This document shows, one piece after another, positions 26,055 to 34,109 of a stretch of DNA of 64,000 nucleotides. The notes beneath the pieces are model-generated. The model had not been told where the DNA came from, ran no database searches, and saw only the letters and a program-made list of their open reading frames with translations. Within the stretch, counting starts at the first letter, position 1; every line of letters starts with the position of its first letter. Source of the DNA: Lacrimispora defluvii (GTDB lineage Bacteria > Bacillota > Clostridia > Lachnospirales > Lachnospiraceae); contig JAAOXG010000059.1 of the NCBI GenBank assembly GCA_013036995.1, forward strand, positions 56,924 to 120,923, read 5' to 3'. Made by a program: the position numbers and the translations under genes.

Positions 26055-26642
26055 GTGATTATTTCGAGATTTTCAGCTGCTCTCTGTTGCTTATTAAATA
26101 AGATTAACCCCAGAGATGAAGATGATAATATTACAATACAATATGGAGTTGAACTGATATTAGATAATTTATTAAAGCTTTTGTTCATTCAACTTCTTGG
26201 TTTTTTATTCGGTATGGGAGTTGAAACTTTTATTATTTTATTTGTGTTTTGTTCTTTGCGTCTGCAGGCTGGCGGGATTCACGCAAAAACAAATGCAGGT
26301 TGTTTTTTTGGTATGGTGACAATTTGGTTTCTGTCTTTGTCAGGAGCACTTGCTTTCAAATTAAACATATTTAATGTACTGGTTATCTATATGTTTAGTC
26401 TGATCATTTTTATATGCCTGGTACCGAAAAGCAAAAATATTACTTATTTTACTCGTTCAGCTATATTAAAGAAAAAAATTGTATCAATTTTTTTGCTCAC
26501 CCTTTTAGTATTGATTGCTGTTTACAATGAAAATCTGAGAGAGTTGATCATTTATCCGGTTGCTTTGGAAGTGCTAACATTACTTCCTCCAAATAAAGAT
26601 GTTATGAAAGGAGATTTAAAAAATGAAGAAAGAAATTGTTGA
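26055..26642 (+). CDS. agrB: AgrB-like cysteine membrane endopeptidase
   Basis: The 195-residue protein starts at a GTG (26055) behind GGTGGTGA; an in-frame ATG at 26031 overlaps the promoter -10 and is unlikely. The catalytic pair is visible as His76 and Cys83 in AGGIHAKTNAGC, with the same spacing as the His77/Cys84 pair of S. aureus AgrB. Four or more hydrophobic segments follow. AgrB cleaves the C-terminal tail of AgrD and cyclises the peptide. Its 3' end overlaps agrD by 20 bp. Confidence 0.93.
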   Translation: MIISRFSAALCCLLNKINPRDEDDNITIQYGVELILDNLLKLLFIQLLGFLFGMGVETFIILFVFCSLRLQAGGIHAKTNAGCFFGMVTIWFLSLSGALAFKLNIFNVLVIYMFSLIIFICLVPKSKNITYFTRSAILKKKIVSIFLLTLLVLIAVYNENLRELIIYPVALEVLTLLPPNKDVMKGDLKNEERNC

Positions 26643-26772
26643 AGGATTACAAAAGGTTTTGCTTAAGGTTTCTGTTAATTCTGTTGGAAAAAGCATTCCA
26701 GCAACTATGTATGAAAGAGAAATTCCAAAAGCGGTTCTGAAGAAACATGAGACCGAGGCAAAGAATAACTAA
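26623..26772 (+). CDS. agrD: AgrD-like cyclic autoinducer peptide precursor, lacking cysteine
   Basis: The 49-codon gene starts at the ATG at 26623 behind AAAGGAGA inside the end of agrB. The product has an amphipathic N-terminal helix (KEIVEGLQKVLLKVS), a central segment with candidate nucleophiles (SVGKSIPATMY) and a charged tail with proline (EREIPKAVLKKHE). This is the three-part layout of AgrD. There is no cysteine anywhere, so a classical thiolactone cannot form. Ser24 or Thr28 could form an oxygen lactone, or the peptide could be linear. Identification rests on position, size and layout. Confidence 0.8.
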   Translation: MKKEIVEGLQKVLLKVSVNSVGKSIPATMYEREIPKAVLKKHETEAKNN

Positions 26773-26805
26773 ATTTAAATGTTTCTTTCGTAGTACTATT
26801 TATTA

Positions 26806-26851
26806 GCCTAATATTTATAATCTCAATCATGTGATTTTATTGTCATTAGGC
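26806..26851. other. Inverted repeat downstream of agrD
   Basis: GCCTAAT (26806-26812) and ATTAGGC (26845-26851) are perfect inverted arms, with internal AATCA/TGATT symmetry in the loop. No U-run follows, so a simple intrinsic terminator is not supported. The rest of the 195 bp gap is AT-rich with no convincing gene. Confidence 0.4.
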
Positions 26852-26967
26852 AGGGGAGTATGACCGTAATTATATCATATGAATTGGTCATCTATGAGTG
26901 TTAATATATTGAAATTTATATATCTAAATGTTTTACTGTGCGTATGATTAATTGGGAGAAAGTACAG

Positions 26968-27156
26968 ATGAAAACAAAAATGTTTCGAAAATTTCTTGGA
27001 TTGGAACGTGAAATTCCACATTGCTCTGTTCTCAATGATGATACATCAAGTGACAGCAAGAGAATGATCATTCCAAGGGAATATCTAATAGAAGTGATAA
27101 CAATAATTCCTGAACGGCGGGTTGTTATTGAACATTTAGATATTTATCAAGAATAA
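26968..27156 (+). CDS. Small protein of unknown function in the Agr locus
   Basis: The 62-residue protein starts MKTKMFRKFLGLEREIPHCS; the ATG at 26968 is chosen for the GGGAGAAAG ribosome site just upstream. I do not recognise the family. The N-terminus is basic, with no membrane segment. The second half (RMIIPREYLIEVITIIPERR) looks like alternating beta strands. It shares the short string EREIP with the tail of AgrD, which may be chance. It lies in the same direction as agrBD, 195 bp downstream, and ends before a bidirectional terminator, so it may belong to the quorum-sensing unit. Confidence 0.6.
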   Translation: MKTKMFRKFLGLEREIPHCSVLNDDTSSDSKRMIIPREYLIEVITIIPERRVVIEHLDIYQE

Positions 27157-27172
27157 TACATCGGAAAGTACT

Positions 27173-27219
27173 AAAAAGCAGATAAGAGGGGAGTTGATTT
27201 TTCTTCTTATCTGCTTTTT
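27173..27219. terminator. Bidirectional terminator between the small Agr-locus gene and rqcH
   Basis: A 15 bp stem AAAAAGCAGATAAGA/TCTTATCTGCTTTTT (27173-27187, 27205-27219) has A/T tails on both sides and serves converging genes. Confidence 0.92.
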
Positions 27220-27224
27220 TAGGT

Positions 27225-28970
27225 TTAACTATTCACTGTTTCCGAATTTATCTTTGGTTCTGCTACCATAGAATAATTTGTATGATAGATCACAAAGCCG
27301 GGAGCGGCTCCCGCAACCTTTTTAATCTGCTTTCTCTGAATGTAATCTACTTCAACCTTATCATTATCTCTGCCTTTGGAATAGTAAGCTGCCAGAGCAC
27401 CAGCCTCTTCAAAGGTCCGGTCGGGAAGCTCTTTTCCTTCTGATTTGACAATGACGTGGGAACCGGGAATTCCTTTGGCATGAAACCACCAGTCATTACC
27501 GCTTGCAACCTTAAAGGTTAACTCTTCATTTTGATAATTGTTCTTTCCTACATACATATGAAAGCCGTCAGATGATATATAATGGAAGGGACGGCTGGTT
27601 ATTTTCGGTCTTTTGTCTCCGCTTCTGCGATGCTTGACATAGCCATATTCCATAAGTTCTTCTTTAATCTGCACAAGATCTTCTTCCAGCAAAGCAATAT
27701 CCAGTGCTGCACTGATGGACTCCAAGTGGTCAATTTCCTGCCGGGTTTCGCTGATCTGCCCTGTAACGGCTTCAAAGGTGCGCTTTAATTTATTGTATTT
27801 GTCAAAATATTTCTGGGCGTTTTCCCTGGCGGAAAGCTGGTCGTCTAAGGGAATGGTAATCTCCTCATTGGTATAATAGTTAAGGCAGGTGAGCTTCTTT
27901 TCACCTCCCGTCAGTTCATAACCGTAGGTATTTAAAAGCTCTCCGTATACTTTATACTTATCCTTTTTCTCCGTATCTTTCAATTGTTTCTCCTGGAGAT
28001 CGTATTTTTTGTAATTGCGTTCCAGAGCTGTCTGTACAATCTTCCTTAAATCAACGGATTTCTGACGAATTCGTGTTACTGCATTTTTAGAGGCATAGTA
28101 GGTCTCTAAAAGAGTGCTGATGGATTCGAAGGATTTGGCTTCATAATCGCTTCCTTCATAGCAGGTGAGTGGTACAGCCGCAAATTCTACCGGTTCCTCA
28201 TTCTTATAAACAATATTTGGTTTAAATGAGCCTTTTTTGATATCTTCTATCATAAAAGAGAACATGCGGTATAAATGTAAGAGTTCTGTCTCTGACAGCT
28301 CATTGGCAGAATGATCTCCATCAATAGAGGCCAGATGGCAAAGTTCATGGCCAATGATGGGACTGATACCGGTCAGATTTAAATAGAGACTTTTTTGTAC
28401 TGGTGCAGCCGCATGTCTGATTGTAGAAATAAATTCTTCTTCGGTAATGGTCAGGGGATCTTTCTTGTCCATGGTCTGGGGAATAAAATACTTTCTCCCG
28501 GGCAATACCTCACGAATGGAACTTACCTGGGCGGAAATGTGTTTAATACTGTCCAGAATCACATCATCTTCATTGCAGAAGATGATGTTGCTGTGTTTTC
28601 CCATGATTTCTATCATGAGTTTTTTCGTCCGTCTGTCGCCCAGTTCATCTAAATGTTCAATTTCCATGCAAAGGATTCGTTCCAGACCAGGCTGGCTGAT
28701 TCTCATAATCCTGCCATTGCCGATATGTTTTCTTAAAAGCATGCAGAAATTAGGAGCAGTCAGAGGACTTTGCTTGTTGTTTTCCGTGAAATAAACCAGT
28801 GGTAAGCTGGCACTGGCTGAAATTAAAAGTTTCCATGTATTTTTTTGATTTTTAACAGTAAACAGCAGTTCATCTTTTTCCGGCTGGGCGATTTTAGAGA
28901 TCTTTCCGCCTTCCAGCCGGTCTTTCATTTCTGCCGTGAGATTTGCCATAACAATTCCATCTAATGCCAT
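27225..28970 (-). CDS. rqcH: NFACT-family ribosome quality control protein RqcH
   Basis: The 581-residue protein starts at 28970 behind GGAGGACACAAACA; an upstream in-frame ATG is not needed. It has the NFACT-N domain (MALDGIVMANLTAEMKDRLE), helix-hairpin-helix and coiled-coil middle, and the NFACT-R domain (HYISSDGFHMYVGKNNYQNE, then DWWFHAKGIPGSHVIVKSE). RqcH recruits alanyl-tRNA to obstructed 50S subunits and adds degradation-marking alanine tails; older names are FbpA/YloA. It is divergent from yicC. Confidence 0.95.
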   Translation of the reverse strand: MALDGIVMANLTAEMKDRLEGGKISKIAQPEKDELLFTVKNQKNTWKLLISASASLPLVYFTENNKQSPLTAPNFCMLLRKHIGNGRIMRISQPGLERILCMEIEHLDELGDRRTKKLMIEIMGKHSNIIFCNEDDVILDSIKHISAQVSSIREVLPGRKYFIPQTMDKKDPLTITEEEFISTIRHAAAPVQKSLYLNLTGISPIIGHELCHLASIDGDHSANELSETELLHLYRMFSFMIEDIKKGSFKPNIVYKNEEPVEFAAVPLTCYEGSDYEAKSFESISTLLETYYASKNAVTRIRQKSVDLRKIVQTALERNYKKYDLQEKQLKDTEKKDKYKVYGELLNTYGYELTGGEKKLTCLNYYTNEEITIPLDDQLSARENAQKYFDKYNKLKRTFEAVTGQISETRQEIDHLESISAALDIALLEEDLVQIKEELMEYGYVKHRRSGDKRPKITSRPFHYISSDGFHMYVGKNNYQNEELTFKVASGNDWWFHAKGIPGSHVIVKSEGKELPDRTFEEAGALAAYYSKGRDNDKVEVDYIQRKQIKKVAGAAPGFVIYHTNYSMVAEPKINSETVNS

Positions 28971-29047
28971 TGTTTGTGTCCTCCGGTAAGGTTTATAGAT
29001 GGAGATAGTATACCACAGAAACACGGTTATGTAAAATTTAAAACCAT

Positions 29048-29076
29048 TTGACTTGTTTTTTATTATGACTTATAAT
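29048..29076 (+). promoter_or_regulatory. Sigma-A promoter for yicC-gmk-rpoZ
   Basis: TTGACT (29048-29053) and TATAAT (29071-29076) have a 17 bp spacer. The predicted start is near 29083, 28 nt before yicC. Confidence 0.8.
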
Positions 29077-29110
29077 GGTTTATATCTATGGCGAAAGAGA
29101 GGCATTTGTA

Positions 29111-29989
29111 ATGATTAAGAGCATGACAGGTTTCGGCAGGTACGAAACCGTCACGGATGAATATAAAATTTCCGTCGAGATGAAGGCTGTAAATCACAGA
29201 TATTTGGATTTAAGCATAAAGATGCCGAAAAAGTTTAATTTCTTTGAAGCAGGGATCAGAAATCTGTTAAAGAATTATATTCAGCGCGGTAAAGTAGACG
29301 TTTTTATCAGTTATGAAGATTATACGGAAAACAAGTTGTGTTTAAAGTATAACAGTGCGCTGGCTGCTGAATACATGGGATATTTTGCAAAGATGGAAGA
29401 GCAGTTCGGAATTCAGAACGATATCAAGGTTTCTGCACTCGCCAGATGTCCGGAAGTACTTATTATGGAAGAAGTACCGGAAGATGAGGATCAGATGTGG
29501 AAGCTTCTTTCAGAAACAGTAGAAGAAGCTGCAAAGCGTTTTGTGGAAACAAGATTAACAGAAGGCGAAAACTTAAAGGCGGATCTTCTTGGTAAGCTGA
29601 ACCTGATGAATGATATTCTTGAATTTATTGAAGAGAGATCTCCAAAGATTCTTGTGGAATACCGGGCAAAGCTGGAAGATAAGGTGAAAGAGCTTCTGGC
29701 AGGAGCTGCCATTGATGAGGGCAGAATTGCTTCGGAAGTAACCATTTATGCAGATAAGATCTGTGTGGATGAAGAGACGGTCCGTTTAAGAAGCCACATT
29801 GAACATACACGGTCAGAGCTGGAAGCTGGAGGAATTGTGGGCAGAAAACTGGATTTCATCGCCCAGGAGATGAATCGGGAAGCCAATACCATTCTTTCAA
29901 AGGCCAGTGATTTAGAGGTTTCAGATAAGGCAATTATATTAAAGACTGAAATTGAGAAAGTACGGGAACAGATCCAGAATATTGAGTAG
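29111..29989 (+). CDS. YicC family endoribonuclease
   Basis: The 292-residue protein starts at the ATG at 29111 (MIKSMTGFGRYET) behind GAGAGG. It shows the family N-terminus, the VNHRYLDLSIKMPKKF block near residue 30 and the C-terminal GRKLDFIAQEMNREANTILSK block. YicC proteins were shown in E. coli to be endoribonucleases acting with PNPase. It is the first gene of a yicC-gmk-rpoZ unit, an order common in Firmicutes. A DUF370/RemA gene often found between yicC and gmk is absent here. Confidence 0.92.
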   Translation: MIKSMTGFGRYETVTDEYKISVEMKAVNHRYLDLSIKMPKKFNFFEAGIRNLLKNYIQRGKVDVFISYEDYTENKLCLKYNSALAAEYMGYFAKMEEQFGIQNDIKVSALARCPEVLIMEEVPEDEDQMWKLLSETVEEAAKRFVETRLTEGENLKADLLGKLNLMNDILEFIEERSPKILVEYRAKLEDKVKELLAGAAIDEGRIASEVTIYADKICVDEETVRLRSHIEHTRSELEAGGIVGRKLDFIAQEMNREANTILSKASDLEVSDKAIILKTEIEKVREQIQNIE

Positions 29990-30001
29990 GAGAATCGCAG
30001 T

Positions 30002-30622
30002 ATGAACGAACATGGCATGCTGGTAGTTGTATCCGGTTTTTCCGGTGCCGGAAAGGGCACACTTATGAAAGAGCTTCTGAACCGGTATGAGAATTATGCG
30101 TTGTCTATTTCCGCAACCACAAGAGCGCCCAGAACGGGTGAAGTGGATGGAAAAGAATATTTTTTTGTTACAGAAGAACATTTTAAAGATATGATTGAAA
30201 AGGAAGAATTGATTGAATATGCACAGTACGTCAATCATTCTTATGGCACTCCCAAGGAATATGTTTTAAACCAGATGAAAATGGGGAAAGATGTTATTCT
30301 TGAAATAGAAATTCAGGGAGCGCTGAAAGTAAAGGAACGGTTTCCGGAAGCAATCCTGCTGTTCGTCATGCCCCCTAATGCACAAGAGCTGAAACGCCGT
30401 CTGATCGGCAGAGGTACAGAAAGCATGGAGGTAATTAATGCCAGACTTCGCAGGGCTTCAGAAGAAGCACAGGGCATGGAGGCTTATGATTATATTTTAA
30501 TTAATGATGAGATCGATACATGCGTGGAGGAGATGCATCTTATGATTCAGGTACAGCATAAGCGTGCTTCCAATAATATGGCATTTTTATCCCAGATCCG
30601 GGAAGAATTAAAGAATATATAA
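30002..30622 (+). CDS. gmk: Guanylate kinase
   Basis: The 206-residue enzyme phosphorylates GMP to GDP. The P-loop is GFSGAGKGTLM near residue 12. The GMP-binding block is SISATTRAPRTGEVDGKEYFF near residue 36, and the lid lies around RLIGRGTES near 135. TAGGAGA precedes the ATG. It is 12 bp after yicC and 26 bp before rpoZ, so the genes are cotranscribed. Confidence 0.97.
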   Translation: MNEHGMLVVVSGFSGAGKGTLMKELLNRYENYALSISATTRAPRTGEVDGKEYFFVTEEHFKDMIEKEELIEYAQYVNHSYGTPKEYVLNQMKMGKDVILEIEIQGALKVKERFPEAILLFVMPPNAQELKRRLIGRGTESMEVINARLRRASEEAQGMEAYDYILINDEIDTCVEEMHLMIQVQHKRASNNMAFLSQIREELKNI

Positions 30623-30648
30623 ACTGGTTTGAGAAAGGGGAATGGAAG

Positions 30649-30903
30649 ATGTTACATCCATCTTATTCAGATTTGATTAATGTAGTAAACAGTGAGGTTG
30701 AACCGGGAGATGCTCCGGTTGTACAGAGCCGTTATTCTATCGTGATTGCCGCAGCAAAGAGAGCAAGACAGATCATCGGAGGCTCTGACACTGAGATTCC
30801 GGGAGCCGGCAAAAAGCCGCTTTCAGTTGCCGTAGAAGAGTTATATGAGGGCAAAGTGAAGATTTTAAGCGAAGCGGACGCAACAGAAGAAGACGATAAT
30901 TAA
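30649..30903 (+). CDS. rpoZ: RNA polymerase omega subunit
   Basis: The 84-residue protein has the omega signature SRYSIVIAAAKRARQII near residue 27 and the later KPLSVAVEELYEGKVKI. Omega assists assembly of the beta' subunit. It follows gmk, the usual arrangement, and ends at a terminator. Confidence 0.95.
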   Translation: MLHPSYSDLINVVNSEVEPGDAPVVQSRYSIVIAAAKRARQIIGGSDTEIPGAGKKPLSVAVEELYEGKVKILSEADATEEDDN

Positions 30904-30909
30904 GAAGAG

Positions 30910-30941
30910 GGCCGTCTCCGTTATGGTAGATGGCCTTTTCT
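30910..30941 (+). terminator. Intrinsic terminator after rpoZ
   Basis: The stem GGCCGTCT/AGATGGCC (30910-30917, 30928-30935, one G-U pair), with a 10-nt loop, is followed by TTTTCTTTC. Some read-through to rimO is possible. Confidence 0.8.
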
Positions 30942-30972
30942 TTCAGGAAAAACGAATGACAGGAGTTTAAAC

Positions 30973-32313
30973 ATGAAGTTATTATGCATATCACTGGGCT
31001 GTGATAAGAATCTGGTAGATACGGAGATGATGTTAGGCCTTTTAAATAGAGACGGTTATACTTTTACGGATGACGAGTATGAGGCAGATGTCATTGTGAT
31101 CAATACCTGCTGTTTTATTGGCGATGCCAAGGAAGAAAGTGTCAATACCATATTAGAGATGGCACAGAGAAAAATAGACGGCAACTGTAAAGCGCTGATT
31201 GTTACAGGCTGCCTGGCACAGCGTTATAAGCAGGAGATCATTGACGAGATACCGGAAGTAGATGGTATTCTGGGAACATCAACCTATGACGAGATATCCA
31301 ATGTTTTAAAGAAGGCATTGGGAGGCGGGGGATCTGTATCCTGTTTCCATGAACTGGATTTACTTCCCCAGACAGAAACAGACAGAATCCTTACTACGGG
31401 AGGTCATTATGCCTTTTTAAAAATTGCAGAAGGATGTGACAAGCATTGTACTTACTGTATCATCCCTTCTTTAAGAGGTAACTACCGCAGTGTTCCCATG
31501 GAAAATCTGATCAAGGAAGCAGAGAAACTTGCTGAAAAGGGTGTGAAGGAACTGATTTTAGTAGCTCAGGAGACGACTTTATACGGTGTGGACTTATATG
31601 GCAAAAAATCGCTGCCTGAATTATTAAAGAAGCTTTGCCGGATATCAGGGATTCAGTGGATTCGCATCCAGTACTGTTATCCAGAGGAGATTACTGATGA
31701 GCTGATCCAAGTTATGAAAGAAGAAAGTAAAATCTGCCGTTACCTGGATATGCCCATTCAGCATGCAAGCGACCGGATCTTAAAACGCATGGGTAGAAGA
31801 ACCTCAAAAGAGCAGCTGAAGGACATCATTAACAAGCTTCGCAGTGAAATTCCTGATATTGCACTGAGAACCACACTGATCTCCGGATTTCCGGGAGAAA
31901 CAGAGGAAGATCACGAAGAACTGATGGAATTCGTGGATGAGATGGAGTTTGAACGGCTTGGGGTATTCGCCTATTCAGCAGAGGAAGATACACCGGCTGC
32001 AGAATTTCCTGATCAGGTTCCACAGGAGATCAAAGAGGATCGCAGAGATGCAATTATGGAGCTTCAGCAGGAGATTTCCATTGATCTTTCCCAGTCCATG
32101 GTTGGAAAAACCCTGGAAGTGATGATTGAGGGAAAAGTTGCTGATGAGAATGCATATGTAGCAAGAACCTATATGGATGGTCCGGGAGTGGATGGAATGA
32201 TTTTTGTTCAGACAGGTGAGGAACTGATGTCTGGGGATTTTGCAAAAATCCGTGTTACCGGAGCGATGGAGTATGATTTAATAGGAGAGTTGGAAGATGA
32301 ATTTACCGAATAA
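30973..32313 (+). CDS. rimO: Ribosomal protein S12 methylthiotransferase RimO
   Basis: The 446-residue radical-SAM methylthiotransferase carries an N-terminal UPF0004 domain (LGCDKNLVDTEMM; INTCCFIGDAKEES; TGCLAQRY supply three cluster cysteines). The radical-SAM CxxxCxxC is in EGCDKHCTYCIIPSLRGNYRS near residue 150. A C-terminal TRAM domain runs from about residue 378. RimO adds a methylthio group to an Asp of S12; the LGCDKN start distinguishes it from MiaB. Its end overlaps pgsA by 17 bp, implying translational coupling. Confidence 0.96.
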   Translation: MKLLCISLGCDKNLVDTEMMLGLLNRDGYTFTDDEYEADVIVINTCCFIGDAKEESVNTILEMAQRKIDGNCKALIVTGCLAQRYKQEIIDEIPEVDGILGTSTYDEISNVLKKALGGGGSVSCFHELDLLPQTETDRILTTGGHYAFLKIAEGCDKHCTYCIIPSLRGNYRSVPMENLIKEAEKLAEKGVKELILVAQETTLYGVDLYGKKSLPELLKKLCRISGIQWIRIQYCYPEEITDELIQVMKEESKICRYLDMPIQHASDRILKRMGRRTSKEQLKDIINKLRSEIPDIALRTTLISGFPGETEEDHEELMEFVDEMEFERLGVFAYSAEEDTPAAEFPDQVPQEIKEDRRDAIMELQQEISIDLSQSMVGKTLEVMIEGKVADENAYVARTYMDGPGVDGMIFVQTGEELMSGDFAKIRVTGAMEYDLIGELEDEFTE

Positions 32314-32839
32314 ACTGACTATTTTAAGGGTTATCATGATTCCGTTTTTTGTTCTTTTTTTACTGCTTGACGGCGGTAACAATGTGACTTACCGCTATAT
32401 AGCTGCTGCTGTGTTTATTATTGCAAGCTTTACGGATTTGCTGGATGGCAAGATTGCAAGAAAGTATAATCTGGTAACTAATTTTGGAAAATTTATGGAT
32501 CCTCTTGCGGATAAACTTCTGGTCTGTGCAGGTTTGGTTTGTTTCACTGCACTAGGACAGCTTCCGGCCTGGATCGTGATTGTAATTATCAGCCGTGAGT
32601 TTATTATCAGCGGATTCCGCTTGGTTGCTTCCGATAACGGAGTTGTGATTGCGGCAGGCTATTGGGGGAAATTTAAGACAGCTTCCCAGATGGTGATGTC
32701 GGTTCTGCTGATTTTAAACATACCTGCATTATCGATTGTTACCAATGCTTTTATCTGGATTGCGGCAATACTCACAGTGGTTTCACTTGTTGATTATATA
32801 GCAAAAAATTATCGCGTACTTACAGAAGGGAGTATGTAA
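32297..32839 (+). CDS. pgsA: CDP-diacylglycerol-glycerol-3-phosphate 3-phosphatidyltransferase
   Basis: The 180-residue integral membrane enzyme makes phosphatidylglycerol phosphate. The CDP-alcohol phosphatidyltransferase motif is visible as DLLDGKIARKYNLVTNFGKF followed by MDPLADKLL near residue 50, with the metal-binding aspartates in place. About five hydrophobic segments are present. Its start lies within the end of rimO and it ends 3 bp before cinA, so the three are one operon. Confidence 0.95.
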   Translation: MNLPNKLTILRVIMIPFFVLFLLLDGGNNVTYRYIAAAVFIIASFTDLLDGKIARKYNLVTNFGKFMDPLADKLLVCAGLVCFTALGQLPAWIVIVIISREFIISGFRLVASDNGVVIAAGYWGKFKTASQMVMSVLLILNIPALSIVTNAFIWIAAILTVVSLVDYIAKNYRVLTEGSM

Positions 32840-32842
32840 ACC

Positions 32843-34087
32843 ATGGTAGTTGAACTGATTTCAGTCGGAACAGAAATTCTTCTAGGAAACATTGTTAATA
32901 CAAACACCCAGTATCTCGCAGAAAAATGTGCCCTTTTGGGACTCTCCATGTACCATCAGGTGACGGTTGGAGATAACAGGGAACGGCTCTTTGCAGTACT
33001 TGAAACAGCACTGAATCGTTCTGATGTGGTAATTCTTACCGGTGGTCTCGGACCGACAGAAGATGATCTGACTAAAGAAGTATGTGCAGAGGTAATGGGA
33101 TTTGATTTAGTCGAAGATGAACATACCAGAGAGCGGATCAGTAAGTATTTTAAAAACAATATATATAAAGAAATTCCGGACAATAACTGGAAACAGGCCA
33201 TGATTCCCCAGGGAGCCACTGTGCTTGATAACAGCAACGGAACTGCGCCGGGACTTATTATGGAAAAGGACGGGAAAACTGCGATACTGCTTCCAGGACC
33301 TCCTAACGAGTTAAAACCGTTATTTACCGAGCAGGTATTTCCTTACCTGCAAAGCCGCCAGCCTGAAGTAATCCGGTCCCAGATGGTTAAAATATGCGGC
33401 TATGGTGAGAGTCAGGTGGAAGATAAGCTGATTGATTTAATTAATACCCAGACCAATCCTACCATTGCCACTTATGCCAAGACAGCAGAGGTTCATTTAA
33501 GAGTAACAGCTAAGGCTGCCAATGAGGAGGAAGCAAAAACCCTTCTTAAGCCTGTTGTAAAAGAGATAAAAAACCGGTTTGATAATGCTGTATACACAAC
33601 CAAGGAAGAGGAAACCCTTGAGATGGCAGTTGTTCGGCTTTTAAAGAAGCACGAACTGACTGTTACAACAGCGGAATCCTGTACAGGCGGACTGATTGCT
33701 GGCAGACTGGTTAATGTCCCAGGTGCGTCAGAGGTTTTCAGGGAAGGCTTTATCACCTATTCCAACAAAGCAAAAAGAAAATATTTAGATGTCAGCAAGG
33801 GCACTCTAAAAAAATATGGGGCAGTCAGTGAACAGACAGCCAAAGAGATGGCAACCGGAGGTGTATTTGCATCAGATGCAGATGCCTGTATCGCAGTGAC
33901 TGGTATCGCCGGTCCGGACGCAGATGGAGAAAAGCCTGTGGGACTAGTCTATATTGCCTGCTATATGAAGGACAAAGTAAAGGTGGAAGAATACCATTTT
34001 AAAGGTAACCGTGAAAAAATCAGGGAGCAGTCTGTGGTAAAGGCCCTTGATTTCCTGAGGAGATCTATTTTATCCAATTATCATTAA
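32843..34087 (+). CDS. cinA: CinA family protein (competence/damage-inducible, NMN deamidase-type)
   Basis: The 414-residue protein has both CinA domains. The N-terminal MoCF-like domain (VELISVGTEILLGNIVNTNT; ILTGGLGPTEDDLTKE) runs to about residue 250. The C-terminal CinA domain follows (TVTTAESCTGGLIAGRLVNV; AVTGIAGPDADGEKPVGLVY), the part known to deamidate nicotinamide mononucleotide. In many Firmicutes recA follows; here it does not. GAAGGGAG lies upstream of the ATG. Confidence 0.95.
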   Translation: MVVELISVGTEILLGNIVNTNTQYLAEKCALLGLSMYHQVTVGDNRERLFAVLETALNRSDVVILTGGLGPTEDDLTKEVCAEVMGFDLVEDEHTRERISKYFKNNIYKEIPDNNWKQAMIPQGATVLDNSNGTAPGLIMEKDGKTAILLPGPPNELKPLFTEQVFPYLQSRQPEVIRSQMVKICGYGESQVEDKLIDLINTQTNPTIATYAKTAEVHLRVTAKAANEEEAKTLLKPVVKEIKNRFDNAVYTTKEEETLEMAVVRLLKKHELTVTTAESCTGGLIAGRLVNVPGASEVFREGFITYSNKAKRKYLDVSKGTLKKYGAVSEQTAKEMATGGVFASDADACIAVTGIAGPDADGEKPVGLVYIACYMKDKVKVEEYHFKGNREKIREQSVVKALDFLRRSILSNYH

Positions 34088-34109
34088 TACCCCCGAGAGG
34101 AGATAACAC

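Noticed and set aside
26897..26950. Short hydrophobic reading frame (17 codons, MSVNILKFIYLNVLLCV) before the 62-residue gene
   Set aside because: It has no ribosome site, is very AT-rich and lies between inverted repeats; more likely chance than a second signal peptide.
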